Source: Sorangium sp025924095 (GTDB taxonomy: Bacteria > Myxococcota_A > Polyangia > Polyangiales > Polyangiaceae). From it: DNA of 64,000 bases. The translations under genes were made by a program, and so were the position numbers. The DNA is taken from the NCBI RefSeq assembly GCF_051521505.1, contig NZ_CP150356.1, forward strand, positions 4,216,001-4,280,000, given 5' to 3'. Shown piece after piece: positions 54,802-64,000 of the stretch (positions within the stretch are counted from its first letter, which is position 1; the number at the start of each line of letters is the position of its first letter). The notes beneath the pieces were generated by a model. That model had not been told where the DNA came from. It was given only the letters and a program-made list of their open reading frames with translations, and did no database searches.

Positions 54802-54943
54802 CCGGGCGCGGCGTTTGGCTGCGCATCGCTGAAAATACAGGGAACGGTGGAAGCCGTTCCCGTTCCAAGTTGGAGGGGCCGCCGCGGCGGGACCCTACCT
54901 CTCATCGAAGCGGACGCGTCGGCCGGCCGCACTGAGGGTCGAA

Positions 54944-56200
<1,257 letters not shown>

Positions 56201-56324
56201 CGCTCGCCCCGAGGGGGTTCTTGGGTCAGGGCGCGCGGCCCGAGCGCGCGCCGTGGTGGAAGGCGCGTGTGCGGCGCGCCCTCGCCTCGAACACCTGGAT
56301 CGCCCCCTTCGATGATGCCGGCAT

Positions 56325-56352
56325 CGCGCGCGTCCCCGGGGGGACGCGCGCG
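56325..56352. terminator. 13-bp GC hairpin between clpX and lon
   Basis: CGCGCGCGTCCCC (56325-56337) and GGGGACGCGCGCG (56340-56352) are perfectly complementary with only two bases between, so four CCCC/GGGG bases probably form the loop. No T-run follows. It could slow or pause transcription between clpX and lon, or protect the clpX 3' end. Confidence 0.45.
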
Positions 56353-56444
56353 GCTCCGGTGGAAGTTCAGCAGTAGATCAAGCCACGTGTGACAACCGAG
56401 GTGGGGGCTGCCCCGGCCTCCCGATACTCCCGGAAAGACGGCGG

Positions 56445-58937
56445 ATGTTCTTCAAGAACGACAGTGATCGCGGCAAGAACGCACCCGAGCGCGGGATCGT
56501 CCCGTTGCTCCCGCTACGCGACATCATCGTCTTTCCACACATGGTCTCACAGCTGTTCGTCGGGCGCGAGCGCAGCATCGCCGCGCTCGACGAGGCGATG
56601 AACCGCGGCAAGGAGATCTTCCTGGCCGCGCAGCGGAACGCGAAGACGAACGACCCGACGCCGGACGACATCTTCGGCGTCGGCTCGGTCGGCGCCATCA
56701 TGCAGCTGCTCCGCCTGCCGGACGGGACCGTCAAGGTCCTCATCGAGGGCAAGCGCCGGGCGCGCATCCGTCGTTACGTCCAGAGCGATGCGTACTTCCT
56801 GATCGAGTACGACGAGATCGTCGAGAGCTCGGTGGCGAGCGTCGAGGTCGAGGCGCTGATGCGCTCGGTCCAGTCGACGTTCGAGATGTACGTCAAGCTC
56901 AACAAGAAGATCCAGCCCGAGGTCCTGATGGCGGTGCAGGCGATCGACGAGGCCTCGAGGCTCGCCGACACCATCATCGCCAACCTGCCGACCATCAAGC
57001 TGACGGACCGGCAAGCGCTGCTCGAGATGGAGGAGCCGCAGAAGCGGCTCGAGCGTCTCATCGAGCTGATGCAGTCCGAGATCGAGATTCTCCAGGTGGA
57101 GAAGAAGATCCGGAGTCGCGTCAAGAAGCAGATGGAGAAGACGCAGAAGGAATACTACCTCAACGAGCAGATGCAGGCCATCCAGAAGGAGCTGGGCGGC
57201 GGCGAGCGCGACGAGTTCAAGAACGAGATCCAGGAGATCGAGGAGGCCCTCAAGACCAAGCGGATGAGCAAGGAGGCCGCCGCCAAGGTCAAGAAGGAGC
57301 TCAAGAAGCTCAAGATGATGCACCCCACGAGCGCCGAGGCGACCGTGGTGCGCAACTACATCGACTGGATCCTGGAGCTCCCCTGGTACGACAAGAGCGA
57401 GGAGCGTTATGACCTCGTCGAGGCCGAGCGGATCCTCGATGAGGACCATTACGGCCTGAAGAAGATCAAGGAGCGGATCCTCGAGTACCTCGCGGTCCAG
57501 GCGCTGACGAAGAAGCTCAAGGGGCCGGTGCTCTGCTTCGTGGGCCCGCCCGGCGTCGGCAAGACGAGCCTGGCGAAGTCGATCGCGCGCGCGACGGGGC
57601 GCAAGTTCGTGCGGCTGTCGCTCGGCGGCGTGCGCGACGAGGCGGAGATCCGCGGCCACCGGCGGACGTACATCGGCGCGCTGCCTGGCAAGCTGATCCA
57701 GTCGCTCAAGAAGGTCGGGACGAACAACCCCGTTTTCCTGCTCGACGAGGTCGACAAGATGTCGACCGACTTCCGCGGGGATCCGGCGGCGGCGCTGCTC
57801 GAGGTGCTCGATCCGGAGCAGAACCACACCTTCAACGATCACTACCTGGATCTCGATTACGACCTCTCCGACGTGATGTTCATCACGACGGCGAACACGC
57901 TGTCCGGCATCCCGGTGCCTCTCCAGGACCGCATGGAGGTCATCCAGCTCTCGGGTTACACGGAGTTCGAGAAGCTGAACATCGCGGTGAAGTACCTCGT
58001 GCCCCGGCAGCGGAAGGAGTGCGGCCTCGAGGACGTGTCGCTCGACTTCACCGAGGGGGCGCTCCGGACGATCATCCACCACTACACGAAGGAGAGCGGC
58101 GTGCGCTCGCTGGAGCGCGAGATCGCGAGCGTGTGCCGCAAGGTGGCCCGGAAGGTCGTGTCGGACGGCAAGGAGAAGCCGATCGAGGTCGTCGCGAAGA
58201 GCATCCCGAAGTACCTCGGCGTGCCGAAGTTCCGGCTCGGCAGGCGCGAGGAGCGCGACGAGGTCGGCCTCGTGAACGGCCTGGCCGTGACCAACGTCGG
58301 AGGCGATCTGCTCCCGGCCGAGGCGACGGTGGTCCCGGGCAAGGGCAAGCTCGTCATCACCGGGCTGCTCGAGAAGGGGATGGAGGAGAGCGGGCACGCG
58401 GCGATGAGCTACGTGCGCTCGCGCCTCGATCGCCTCGGGCTCGAGGCGGACGTCTATCAGAAGGTCGACGTCCACATTCACTTCCCCGATTTCGTCCGGA
58501 AGGACGGGCCCAGCGCCGGCGTCACCATGGTGACCGCGCTCGTGAGCGCGCTGATGAAGGTGCCCGTCCGGCGGGATCTCGCGATGACGGGCGAGATCAC
58601 CCTGCGCGGCCGGGTGATGCCGATCGGCGGGCTCAAGGAGAAGCTGCTCGCCGCCCATCGCGGCGGCATCACGACCGTGATCCTGCCGAAGGAGAACCGG
58701 AAGGATCTGCGGGACGTGCCCCGGCGTGTGCTGAAGTCGCTGCGGCTCGTGCTCGTGGAGCACGTGGACGACGTGCTCCGCGAGGCGCTCGTCCTGCCCG
58801 ACGCCTACGCGATCTTCGGGCCGCCCAAGGGCGTCCTGGAGTACCGGGACGGCGAGCTCGTGACCGAGGCCGCGCCGGTCAAGGCGCCGCCGGCCGCGGC
58901 CGGCGAGCCGACGCCGGCTGCCCCGCCCGGCGCGTGA
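56445..58937 (+). CDS. lon: ATP-dependent protease Lon
   Basis: An 830-residue LonA. The N-terminal LON domain starts IVPLLPLRDIIVFPHMV. A coiled coil region (QMEKTQKEYYLNEQMQAIQK) precedes the AAA+ module, with Walker A VGPPGVGKTSLAKSI and Walker B VFLLDEVDKM. The protease domain has the Ser690-Lys731 dyad (KDGPSAGV; GGLKEKLLAA). The last 25 residues are an Ala/Pro-rich tail outside the usual length. GGAAAGAC precedes the ATG. Lon degrades misfolded and regulatory proteins. M. xanthus carries two lon genes with different roles in stress and development; this copy cannot be assigned from sequence alone. Confidence 0.97.
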   Translation: MFFKNDSDRGKNAPERGIVPLLPLRDIIVFPHMVSQLFVGRERSIAALDEAMNRGKEIFLAAQRNAKTNDPTPDDIFGVGSVGAIMQLLRLPDGTVKVLIEGKRRARIRRYVQSDAYFLIEYDEIVESSVASVEVEALMRSVQSTFEMYVKLNKKIQPEVLMAVQAIDEASRLADTIIANLPTIKLTDRQALLEMEEPQKRLERLIELMQSEIEILQVEKKIRSRVKKQMEKTQKEYYLNEQMQAIQKELGGGERDEFKNEIQEIEEALKTKRMSKEAAAKVKKELKKLKMMHPTSAEATVVRNYIDWILELPWYDKSEERYDLVEAERILDEDHYGLKKIKERILEYLAVQALTKKLKGPVLCFVGPPGVGKTSLAKSIARATGRKFVRLSLGGVRDEAEIRGHRRTYIGALPGKLIQSLKKVGTNNPVFLLDEVDKMSTDFRGDPAAALLEVLDPEQNHTFNDHYLDLDYDLSDVMFITTANTLSGIPVPLQDRMEVIQLSGYTEFEKLNIAVKYLVPRQRKECGLEDVSLDFTEGALRTIIHHYTKESGVRSLEREIASVCRKVARKVVSDGKEKPIEVVAKSIPKYLGVPKFRLGRREERDEVGLVNGLAVTNVGGDLLPAEATVVPGKGKLVITGLLEKGMEESGHAAMSYVRSRLDRLGLEADVYQKVDVHIHFPDFVRKDGPSAGVTMVTALVSALMKVPVRRDLAMTGEITLRGRVMPIGGLKEKLLAAHRGGITTVILPKENRKDLRDVPRRVLKSLRLVLVEHVDDVLREALVLPDAYAIFGPPKGVLEYRDGELVTEAAPVKAPPAAAGEPTPAAPPGA

Positions 58938-58996
58938 GCGCGGCGACGGACGGATAGGCTGGCGGCGCGCGTCGAGACGCACTAGCTGGCGTCGCG

Positions 58997-60565
58997 ATGA
59001 TTCGACGCGCATTGATCTCGGTATCCGACAAGACGGGCCTGCTCCCGCTGGCCCGGCGGCTCGCGGAAAAGGGCGTGGAGATCCTCTCGACCGGGGGGAC
59101 GCAGCGGGCGCTCCAGGACGCCAACGTGCCGGTCGTCGGCGTGGAGGCCTATACCGGCTCGCCCGAGGTGATGGATGGGCGGGTGAAGACGCTCCATCCC
59201 CGGGTGCACGGCGGCATCCTGATGCGCGGCGCGATCGACGAGGACGACCTCGCGCGGCTCGGGGGCCAGCCGATCGATCTCGTCGTGTGCAATCTCTATC
59301 CGTTCGAGGCGACGGTCCGGAAGCCGGGGGTCACGCACCCCGAGATCATCGAGAACATCGATATCGGCGGGCCGTCGATGGTGCGGAGCGCGGCCAAGAA
59401 CCACGCGCGCGTGGCGGTGGTGGTCGATCCGGCCGACTACGACGCGGTGCTCGCCGAGATCGACAGGGCGGGTGAGGTGTCGAGCTCCACGCGCCGCCGG
59501 CTGGCCACGAAGGCGTTCGCCCACACGGCGGCTTACGACGGGATGGTGTCCGGCTACCTGTCGTCGCTGCCGGAGGAGGGCGAGCCGAGCGCCGACGAGC
59601 GCGAGGCCTACCCGCGCTTCCTGACGCTCGCCCTCGAGCGGGCCTATCCGCTCCGGTACGGCGAGAACCCGCACCAGTCGGGCGCCTTCTACCGCGAGCG
59701 CGGCGCGGCCGTGGGGTCGCTCGCGCTGGCCGAGTCGCTGGGTGCGGGCGGCAAGGAGCTCTCGTTCAACAACCTCGTCGACGTGGACGCGGCGTTCGAG
59801 GCGGTGCGCGAGCTCACCCAGCCCGCCGCGGTCGTCGTGAAGCACACGAACCCGTGCGGCGTCGCGATCGGCAGCGATCTCGCGGCCGCCTACCGGACGG
59901 CGCGCGAGGCGGACCCGGTGAGCGCCTTTGGCGGGATCGTGGCGCTGAACCGCGAGGTCGACCGGGCGGCGGCGGAGGTGCTTATCGAGACGTTCCTGGA
60001 GTGCGTGATCGCGCCTGCCTACGCCCCCGAGGCGCTGGAGGTGCTCCGGACGAAGAAGAACCTCCGGGTGCTCGCGACCGGCGCGCTCCTGCCCGCGGAT
60101 CACCGGGAGTTGACGTTCAAGCGCGTCGGCGGGGGCCTCGTGGTCCAGGATCGGGACGCGACCGCGGGGGGCGAGGTGCGCGGCGGCAAGGTCGTGACGA
60201 AGCGGGCGCCCACGGCGCAGGAGATCGACGCGCTCGATCTCGGCTGGCGCGTTTGCAAGCACGTGAAATCCAACGCGATTGTGCTCACGGTGCCCGGGAG
60301 CACGGTCGGGGTCGGCGCCGGACAGATGTCGCGGGTCGAGAGCGTGCGCATCGCCTGCAGCAAGGCGGGCGAGCGGGCTCGCGGGAGCGTCCTCGCGTCG
60401 GACGCTTACTTCCCGTTCCCGGACGGCCTGGCGCTCGCCGCCGAGCACGGGATCACGGCGGTCGCGCAGCCGGGAGGCAGCGTGAGGGACCCGGAGGTCA
60501 TCGCCGCGGCGGACGCGGCGGGGGTTGCGATGGTGTTCACCGGGGTCCGGCACTTCCGTCACTGA
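58997..60565 (+). CDS. purH: bifunctional AICAR formyltransferase/IMP cyclohydrolase
   Basis: A 522-residue PurH that catalyses the last two steps of IMP synthesis. The N-terminal IMP cyclohydrolase domain has ALISVSDKTGL, STGGTQRAL, VMDGRVKTLHPRVHGGIL and NLYPFE. The C-terminal AICAR transformylase has RYGENPHQSGAF, SFNNLVDVDA and the catalytic Lys-His of VVKHTNPCGVAIG at about residue 281. Total length is normal. It follows lon by 59 bp on the same strand. The upstream ribosome-binding site is weak. Confidence 0.97.
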   Translation: MIRRALISVSDKTGLLPLARRLAEKGVEILSTGGTQRALQDANVPVVGVEAYTGSPEVMDGRVKTLHPRVHGGILMRGAIDEDDLARLGGQPIDLVVCNLYPFEATVRKPGVTHPEIIENIDIGGPSMVRSAAKNHARVAVVVDPADYDAVLAEIDRAGEVSSSTRRRLATKAFAHTAAYDGMVSGYLSSLPEEGEPSADEREAYPRFLTLALERAYPLRYGENPHQSGAFYRERGAAVGSLALAESLGAGGKELSFNNLVDVDAAFEAVRELTQPAAVVVKHTNPCGVAIGSDLAAAYRTAREADPVSAFGGIVALNREVDRAAAEVLIETFLECVIAPAYAPEALEVLRTKKNLRVLATGALLPADHRELTFKRVGGGLVVQDRDATAGGEVRGGKVVTKRAPTAQEIDALDLGWRVCKHVKSNAIVLTVPGSTVGVGAGQMSRVESVRIACSKAGERARGSVLASDAYFPFPDGLALAAEHGITAVAQPGGSVRDPEVIAAADAAGVAMVFTGVRHFRH

Positions 60566-60747
60566 GCCGGCCCGCCCCCGCCCCAGCTGGCCAGCCCTCG
60601 TCCCGGCCCCGTCCCGGGATGCGCGATCTTTCCTGCGCTGGAAGGGTGCGCCGCGTTCGCAGAAAAGTTGACCTTTGTTGCTTGACTGTGATGATGGTCA
60701 ACGCTGCGCCTGGGCAAAGCGCTGTGCGCGGCGCGAAGGAGCGAGCT

Positions 60748-62178
60748 GTGGGCGGAATCAGCGAGACGTGCAGCGTGTGCGGGACCGGATTCGAGGTCCA
60801 GTTCCGGTACCAGATGGAGGAGAAGGACGGCGGCTTCTCCTTCTTCTGCTCGCAAAAATGCCTGGAGAAGAGCCAGCTCGGCGGGGAGAGCGGCGCCTCG
60901 CTCGCCACGTGCGACGCGTGCGCGAAGCGCTTTCCCCCGGATCTCGTGTCGCAGGTGCTCTACGTCGCCGGGCGGCGGCACTACGCGTGCTCGCTGGGGT
61001 GCCGGGCGCAGCTGGTCCGCGAGGCGAAGGGGGTGCGGCTCGGAGACATCGCGGCGGCGGCCGCGGCGCCGGCCGAGGGGCTGCCGCCGACCCGCCGCGA
61101 AGCTCCGTTGTCGGGGAGCGGCTCCCGCGCCGTCGCGGAGGCCGCTGAGCCGGCGTCCCCGGAGCTTTCGGCGCGGGCTGGCGCGCAGGCAGCGGCGTCG
61201 GCCGTTGCGCCGGGCGCGCCGGCTGCGCGCCCGGCGGAGCCCAGGGGGCAGCAGGGGGCGGTCGCGGTGCCCGTGTCGCCGGCGGGGAGCGCGAAGCGGG
61301 CGCCGCAGCGCCCGGCCGGGGTGCCCCGGTATCTGGCCGTGTTCAACCACAAGGGCGGCACGGGCAAGACGACGACGGCCGTGAGCGTGGCGGCCGGGCT
61401 CGCGGCGCGAGACAAGCGGGTGCTCCTCGTCGACACCGACGCGCAGGGGAACGTCTCCGTCTCGCTCGGCGCGGGCGCGGAGCGCTCGCTCTATCACGTG
61501 CTCGTGATGGGGCTCCGGGTCGCGGACGCGACGAGGGCGGTGCGGCCGAACCTGGATCTCCTCCCCTCCAACGAGACCCTGGCCGCGGCCGAGCTCTACC
61601 TGGCCGGGCGCCAGAACCGGGACCGCGTGCTCTCGGATCGCCTCTCCGCGGCTGCGGCCGACTACGACTACGTGGTGCTCGACTGCTCGCCGAGCCTGTC
61701 GTTGATGAACCAGAACGCGCTTGTGTTCGCCGACAGCGTGCTCGTCCCGGTCGCGTGCGATTACCTGTCGCTGGTCGGCGTCCGGCAGGTGATCAAGACG
61801 GTGAAGAACGTGAACGCGCTGCTGCACCATCCGGTGCAGATCTGGGGCGTGCTGCCGACCTTCTTCGACGGCCGCGCGAGGATCGCGCGTGAGGCGGTCA
61901 GCACGATGAAGCAGCACTTCGGGGAGCGTTGCCTCGCGCCGATCCGGCAGGCGATCAAGGTCAAGGAGGCGCCCGCGCAGGGGCAGACGATCTTCGAGTA
62001 TGCGCCGGGGACCCCGGCGGCCGACGATTATCTGGCGGTGGTCGATCGCATCATCGAGAGTCGCGAGCGGGGCGCGGCCGGCTCGGAGGCAGGGGCGGCG
62101 CACGAGCCGGGATCGCGGGGCACCGACCGGGCGGACGCGGCGGCAGAGCGGCCGGGCGCTGCGGCGGCCGGCGCATGA
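60748..62178 (+). CDS. ParA/MinD-family ATPase with N-terminal zinc fingers
   Basis: A 476-residue protein. Using the GTG at 60748 (AAGGAG six bases upstream), the first 90 residues hold two CxxC/CxxxC zinc-finger-like units: Cys8, 11, 34, 38 and Cys55, 58, 81, 85. A Pro/Ala-rich linker of about 100 residues follows. The ParA-like ATPase has deviant Walker A KGGTGKTTTAVSVA (from about 202), Walker A' LLVDTDAQGNVSVSLG and Walker B YVVLDCSPSLSLMN. The C-terminus is Ala/Glu-rich. An ATG at 60691 is an alternative start. With a ribbon-helix-helix partner downstream it forms a second ParA-type module besides parAB. Confidence 0.82.
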   Translation: MGGISETCSVCGTGFEVQFRYQMEEKDGGFSFFCSQKCLEKSQLGGESGASLATCDACAKRFPPDLVSQVLYVAGRRHYACSLGCRAQLVREAKGVRLGDIAAAAAAPAEGLPPTRREAPLSGSGSRAVAEAAEPASPELSARAGAQAAASAVAPGAPAARPAEPRGQQGAVAVPVSPAGSAKRAPQRPAGVPRYLAVFNHKGGTGKTTTAVSVAAGLAARDKRVLLVDTDAQGNVSVSLGAGAERSLYHVLVMGLRVADATRAVRPNLDLLPSNETLAAAELYLAGRQNRDRVLSDRLSAAAADYDYVVLDCSPSLSLMNQNALVFADSVLVPVACDYLSLVGVRQVIKTVKNVNALLHHPVQIWGVLPTFFDGRARIAREAVSTMKQHFGERCLAPIRQAIKVKEAPAQGQTIFEYAPGTPAADDYLAVVDRIIESRERGAAGSEAGAAHEPGSRGTDRADAAAERPGAAAAGA

Positions 62179-62251
62179 AGGGACCCGCGGCAGCGGGTCT
62201 CGCTGGATGAAGGGACCCGCGGCAGCGGGTCTCGATGGATGAAGGGCCCGC
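62175..62251. repeat. 32-bp tandem repeat with hairpins, three copies
   Basis: Copies start at 62175, 62207 and 62239 (ATGAAGGGACCCGCGG, then CAGCGGGTCTCG); the third is shortened and changed to GGGCCCGC. In the first two, GACCCGC and GCGGGTC form a 7-bp stem. The stop codon of the ATPase lies in the first copy. The array fills most of the gap between the ATPase and the ribbon-helix-helix gene, so it may regulate the second gene. Confidence 0.75.
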
Positions 62252-62291
62252 ACTCGCGGAGCCCCGACCGGGCAGAGAGCTGGAGGACGCA

Positions 62292-62636
62292 ATGAAGAGC
62301 GAAGGCGATCTCGGGGGCGCCGCGCGGGCGCTGCTCGATCGCGACGAGGTGGAAGGTGTTCTGTCCGGGGCGTTCTATACACCCACGGAAGCGCCGCGTT
62401 CGCGCGCGAAGACCCGGGCGACCGGCGCCGCATCCGAGCCAGGTGCTGCGCCGCCGCCCGAGAGACCGCAGCACTACAAGGTCATCTGTATCTCGATGTA
62501 CACCGGGGATCTCGAGAGGCTGGATGAGATGGTCAGCGCCCTCAAGGCGCGCGGCATGACGAAGGCCAACCGAAGCGCGCTGATCCGGCATGCGCTCTCC
62601 CAGGTGGACCTCGACAAGATCCCCAAGGGGATCTAG
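62292..62636 (+). CDS. ribbon-helix-helix DNA-binding protein, partner of the zinc-finger ParA
   Basis: A 114-residue protein starting MKSEGDLGGAARALLDRDEV, with GGAGG at 62282 ideally placed. The N-terminal 60 residues are disordered-looking. The C-terminal half is a MetJ/Arc-type ribbon-helix-helix: a beta strand (YKVICISMYTGDL), helix A (RLDEMVSALKARG) and helix B (NRSALIRHALSQVDL). The gene follows the ATPase by about 110 bp on the same strand. ParA-type ATPases paired with RHH proteins act in plasmid segregation or in positioning cargo, so this may be a cognate DNA-binding adaptor. Confidence 0.75.
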   Translation: MKSEGDLGGAARALLDRDEVEGVLSGAFYTPTEAPRSRAKTRATGAASEPGAAPPPERPQHYKVICISMYTGDLERLDEMVSALKARGMTKANRSALIRHALSQVDLDKIPKGI

Positions 62637-62795
62637 GTCGACTTTCCAGGGAGACCTCGACGAGGCGACGGCGGCGCGGCCTCGCGCGGCATGACCTCGC
62701 CCGGCAGCAGCGCCGCGGGGTTGTCGCGTGCTAGGGTCGGGATCAGGAATCGGGGAGCCACGAGCCGAAAATCGAGGCCTACCCAGAGAGGGAAC

Positions 62796-63500
62796 ATGGA
62801 CCAGAACTTCGCAGGATACGGGACCCGTTCTTCGGCTCTCCGTGCCGCCGCGGATTCGCGCGAGCGCTTCCTCGTGCGAACGTACAATCACCTGTTCGGG
62901 GCGATCGTGCTCTTCGCGGCGATCGAGGTCGCGCTGTTCAAGACCGGCGTCGCCTCGGTCATCGCCAGGGCGATGATGGGCACGAGCTGGCTGGTGGTGC
63001 TCGGAGCCTTCATGCTCGTGAGCTGGCTCGCCAGCCGCGCGGCGCACACGTCGATGTCGAAGCCGGTGCAGTACGCCGCGCTCGGCGGCTACGTGGTCGC
63101 CCAGGCGATCCTCTTCGTGCCGCTCCTCTACATCGCGGACATGGTCGCGCCCGGCGCGATCCAGAGCGCCGCGCTCGCCACGATGGCGGGCTTCGCCGGG
63201 CTCACCGCGATCGCGTTCGTGACCCGCAAGGACTTCTCCTTCCTGGGCGGTCTCCTGCGCTGGGGCGGCATCTGCGCGCTCGTCCTCATCGGGGCCGGGC
63301 TGCTGTTCGGCTTCCAGCTCGGCACGTTCTTCAGCGTCGCGATGGTCGCCTTCGCCGGCGCCGCCATCCTCTACGACACGTCGAACATCCTGCACCACTT
63401 CCCCGAGGACCGGTACGTCGGCGCCGCGCTCGAGCTCTTCGCCTCCGTCGCCCTGCTGTTCTGGTACGTCCTCCGCCTCTTCACCTCCTCCCGCAACTGA
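62796..63500 (+). CDS. Bax inhibitor-1/YccA-family membrane protein
   Basis: A 234-residue protein with seven hydrophobic helices (HLFGAIVLFAAIEVALF, WLVVLGAFMLVSWLAS, AALGGYVVAQAILFVPLLY, AALATMAGFAGLTAIAFVT, WGGICALVLIGAGLLFGF, FSVAMVAFAGAAILYDTSNI and ALELFASVALLFWYVLRLF). The late ILYDTSNILHHF carries the family's conserved Asp. The start at 62796 (MDQNFAGYGTRSS) follows GAGAGGGAA. Members in bacteria (YccA, BsYetJ) are Ca2+/H+-linked membrane proteins, and YccA modulates FtsH. The gene is followed by a long hairpin. Confidence 0.88.
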   Translation: MDQNFAGYGTRSSALRAAADSRERFLVRTYNHLFGAIVLFAAIEVALFKTGVASVIARAMMGTSWLVVLGAFMLVSWLASRAAHTSMSKPVQYAALGGYVVAQAILFVPLLYIADMVAPGAIQSAALATMAGFAGLTAIAFVTRKDFSFLGGLLRWGGICALVLIGAGLLFGFQLGTFFSVAMVAFAGAAILYDTSNILHHFPEDRYVGAALELFASVALLFWYVLRLFTSSRN

Positions 63501-63522
63501 GCGGCACGCGCCCGCTTCGGAT

Positions 63523-63599
63523 ACGGGCCCATCTCGACGTTTTCGGTGCTCGGCGTACTGGAGTACGCCTCCGCGCCGAAAACGCCGATCTGGGCCCGT
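63523..63599. repeat. long imperfect inverted repeat with 37-nt arms
   Basis: Arm 1 (63523-63559) begins ACGGGCCCATCTCGACGTTT and arm 2 (63562-63599) ends with the near reverse complement; only a few mismatches occur and the loop is GG. It contains AAAACG blocks and a CGTACT/AGTACG inner stem. It lies 23 bp after the stop of the Bax-inhibitor-like gene. It could end transcription from either side or be a MITE/REP-like mobile repeat. Confidence 0.85.
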
Positions 63600-63630
63600 C
63601 TCCTGTGCGGGCGCGCGCCGCTCGGGCAGC

Positions 63631-63690
63631 TCGGGGGACCGGGGGGACGGGGGGGACGGGGGGACCGGGGGCGGGGGTTTAGGGGGGTAG
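63631..63690 (+). repeat. G-rich tract, potential G-quadruplex
   Basis: More than eight runs of four to seven Gs (GGGGGACC/GGGGGGAC units) follow one another from about 63631 to 63690. The tract runs into the 3' end of the final minus-strand gene, whose last codons (LLPP) it encodes on the other strand. It can fold into G-quadruplexes on the plus strand. Confidence 0.6.
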
Positions 63691-64000
63691 GAGGGCTTGT
63701 AGCGCTCTGGTCAGGGAGAAAAGTAGGAGGGCGGCCAGGGCCAGGAGGCAGCCGATCGCTACGGCCAGGCCGGCGTAGAAGCCTCGATCAGAGGGGCGGG
63801 CGCCGAGCTGCGCGCGCGCTGCAAGGTGCGCTTGCAGGAGGTCGAGGTTGCGCGCGTTCGCCTTGTAGGCGGCGTCGAACAGGTCGCCCAGCAAAGGCAC
63901 CGTGCCGAACAACGTCTCGAGACCCACGTTGAGCATCATCCGAAGCACCGTCGAGACGGGGAGACGATAACGCGCCGCCGAAAGCACGATGTACATCGAG
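63679..64000 (-). CDS. DUF4112-like membrane protein, 5' end beyond the window
   Basis: The minus-strand frame is open to the window edge, so only the C-terminal part is present. It contains MYIVLSAARYRLPVSTVLRM, LNVGLETLFGTVPLLGDLFD and AAYKANARNLDLLQAHLAAR, matching the conserved second half of DUF4112 proteins as I recall them, followed by one transmembrane helix (YAGLAVAIGCLLALAALLLF). The Met at 63996 is internal rather than the real start: relatives have about 60 more residues with another hydrophobic segment. Function unknown. Confidence 0.75.
   Translation of the reverse strand, partial: SMYIVLSAARYRLPVSTVLRMMLNVGLETLFGTVPLLGDLFDAAYKANARNLDLLQAHLAARAQLGARPSDRGFYAGLAVAIGCLLALAALLLFSLTRALQALLPP

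Noticed and set aside
56547..59012. 821-codon antisense ORF across lon
   Set aside because: Same reason: lon is complete on the plus strand and the antisense composition is shadow-like.

Overview
The window is very GC-rich DNA with strong G/C bias at codon third positions. Its gene set points to a large-genome myxobacterium of the Sorangium/Polyangium type: eukaryotic-like Ser/Thr kinase fused to a STAND-type ATPase, PP2C phosphatase, many secreted lipoproteins including an IgGFc-binding-protein relative, TPR proteins, and a rich stock of IS elements and short repeats. No rRNA, tRNA or CRISPR array was recognised.

Left part (1-10 kb) is accessory. It holds an ISL3-type transposase remnant, an IS3-family element (799-2475) with a nonsense codon in OrfA, a 42-bp tandem array next to a 20-bp palindrome, an IS1-type transposase, a two-gene candidate restriction-modification unit (gamma-class N6-adenine methylase plus a PD-(D/E)XK-like protein), and an XRE/sigma-like gene pair. 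A second copy of the repeat and palindrome lies near 9.88-9.99 kb, so the two repeat loci bracket this cargo.

10-14.3 kb carries two minus-strand proteins sharing an approximately 60-residue module and a divergent HEAT-repeat protein whose C-terminus resembles type VI secretion accessory proteins. 14.4-22.4 kb is a minus-strand stretch: OmpH/Skp-like chaperone, a 1381-residue kinase/ATPase/TPR regulator, an envelope protein and a membrane-anchored PP2C phosphatase. 22.8-34.4 kb has two pairs of translationally coupled secreted proteins flanking mutS.

From 34.5 kb the window is mostly core genome: rpsB-tsf behind a good sigma-70 promoter, a polysaccharide deacetylase, a coupled ATPase/TPR pair of unknown role, a hypothetical protein, a minus-strand ABC ATPase-crcB pair, then a plus-strand run (small protein, CheR-like methyltransferase, glnD, TPR lipoprotein) converging on parAB. 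Next come a 53-residue gene ending in an excellent intrinsic terminator, the proteostasis block tig-clpP-clpX-lon, purH, a zinc-finger ParA-type ATPase with a ribbon-helix-helix partner, a Bax-inhibitor-1 family membrane protein, a long hairpin repeat, and the 3' part of a DUF4112-like gene cut by the window edge.

Coordinates were read by eye from sequence and translated frames. Family names rest on motif recognition, not on database searches.
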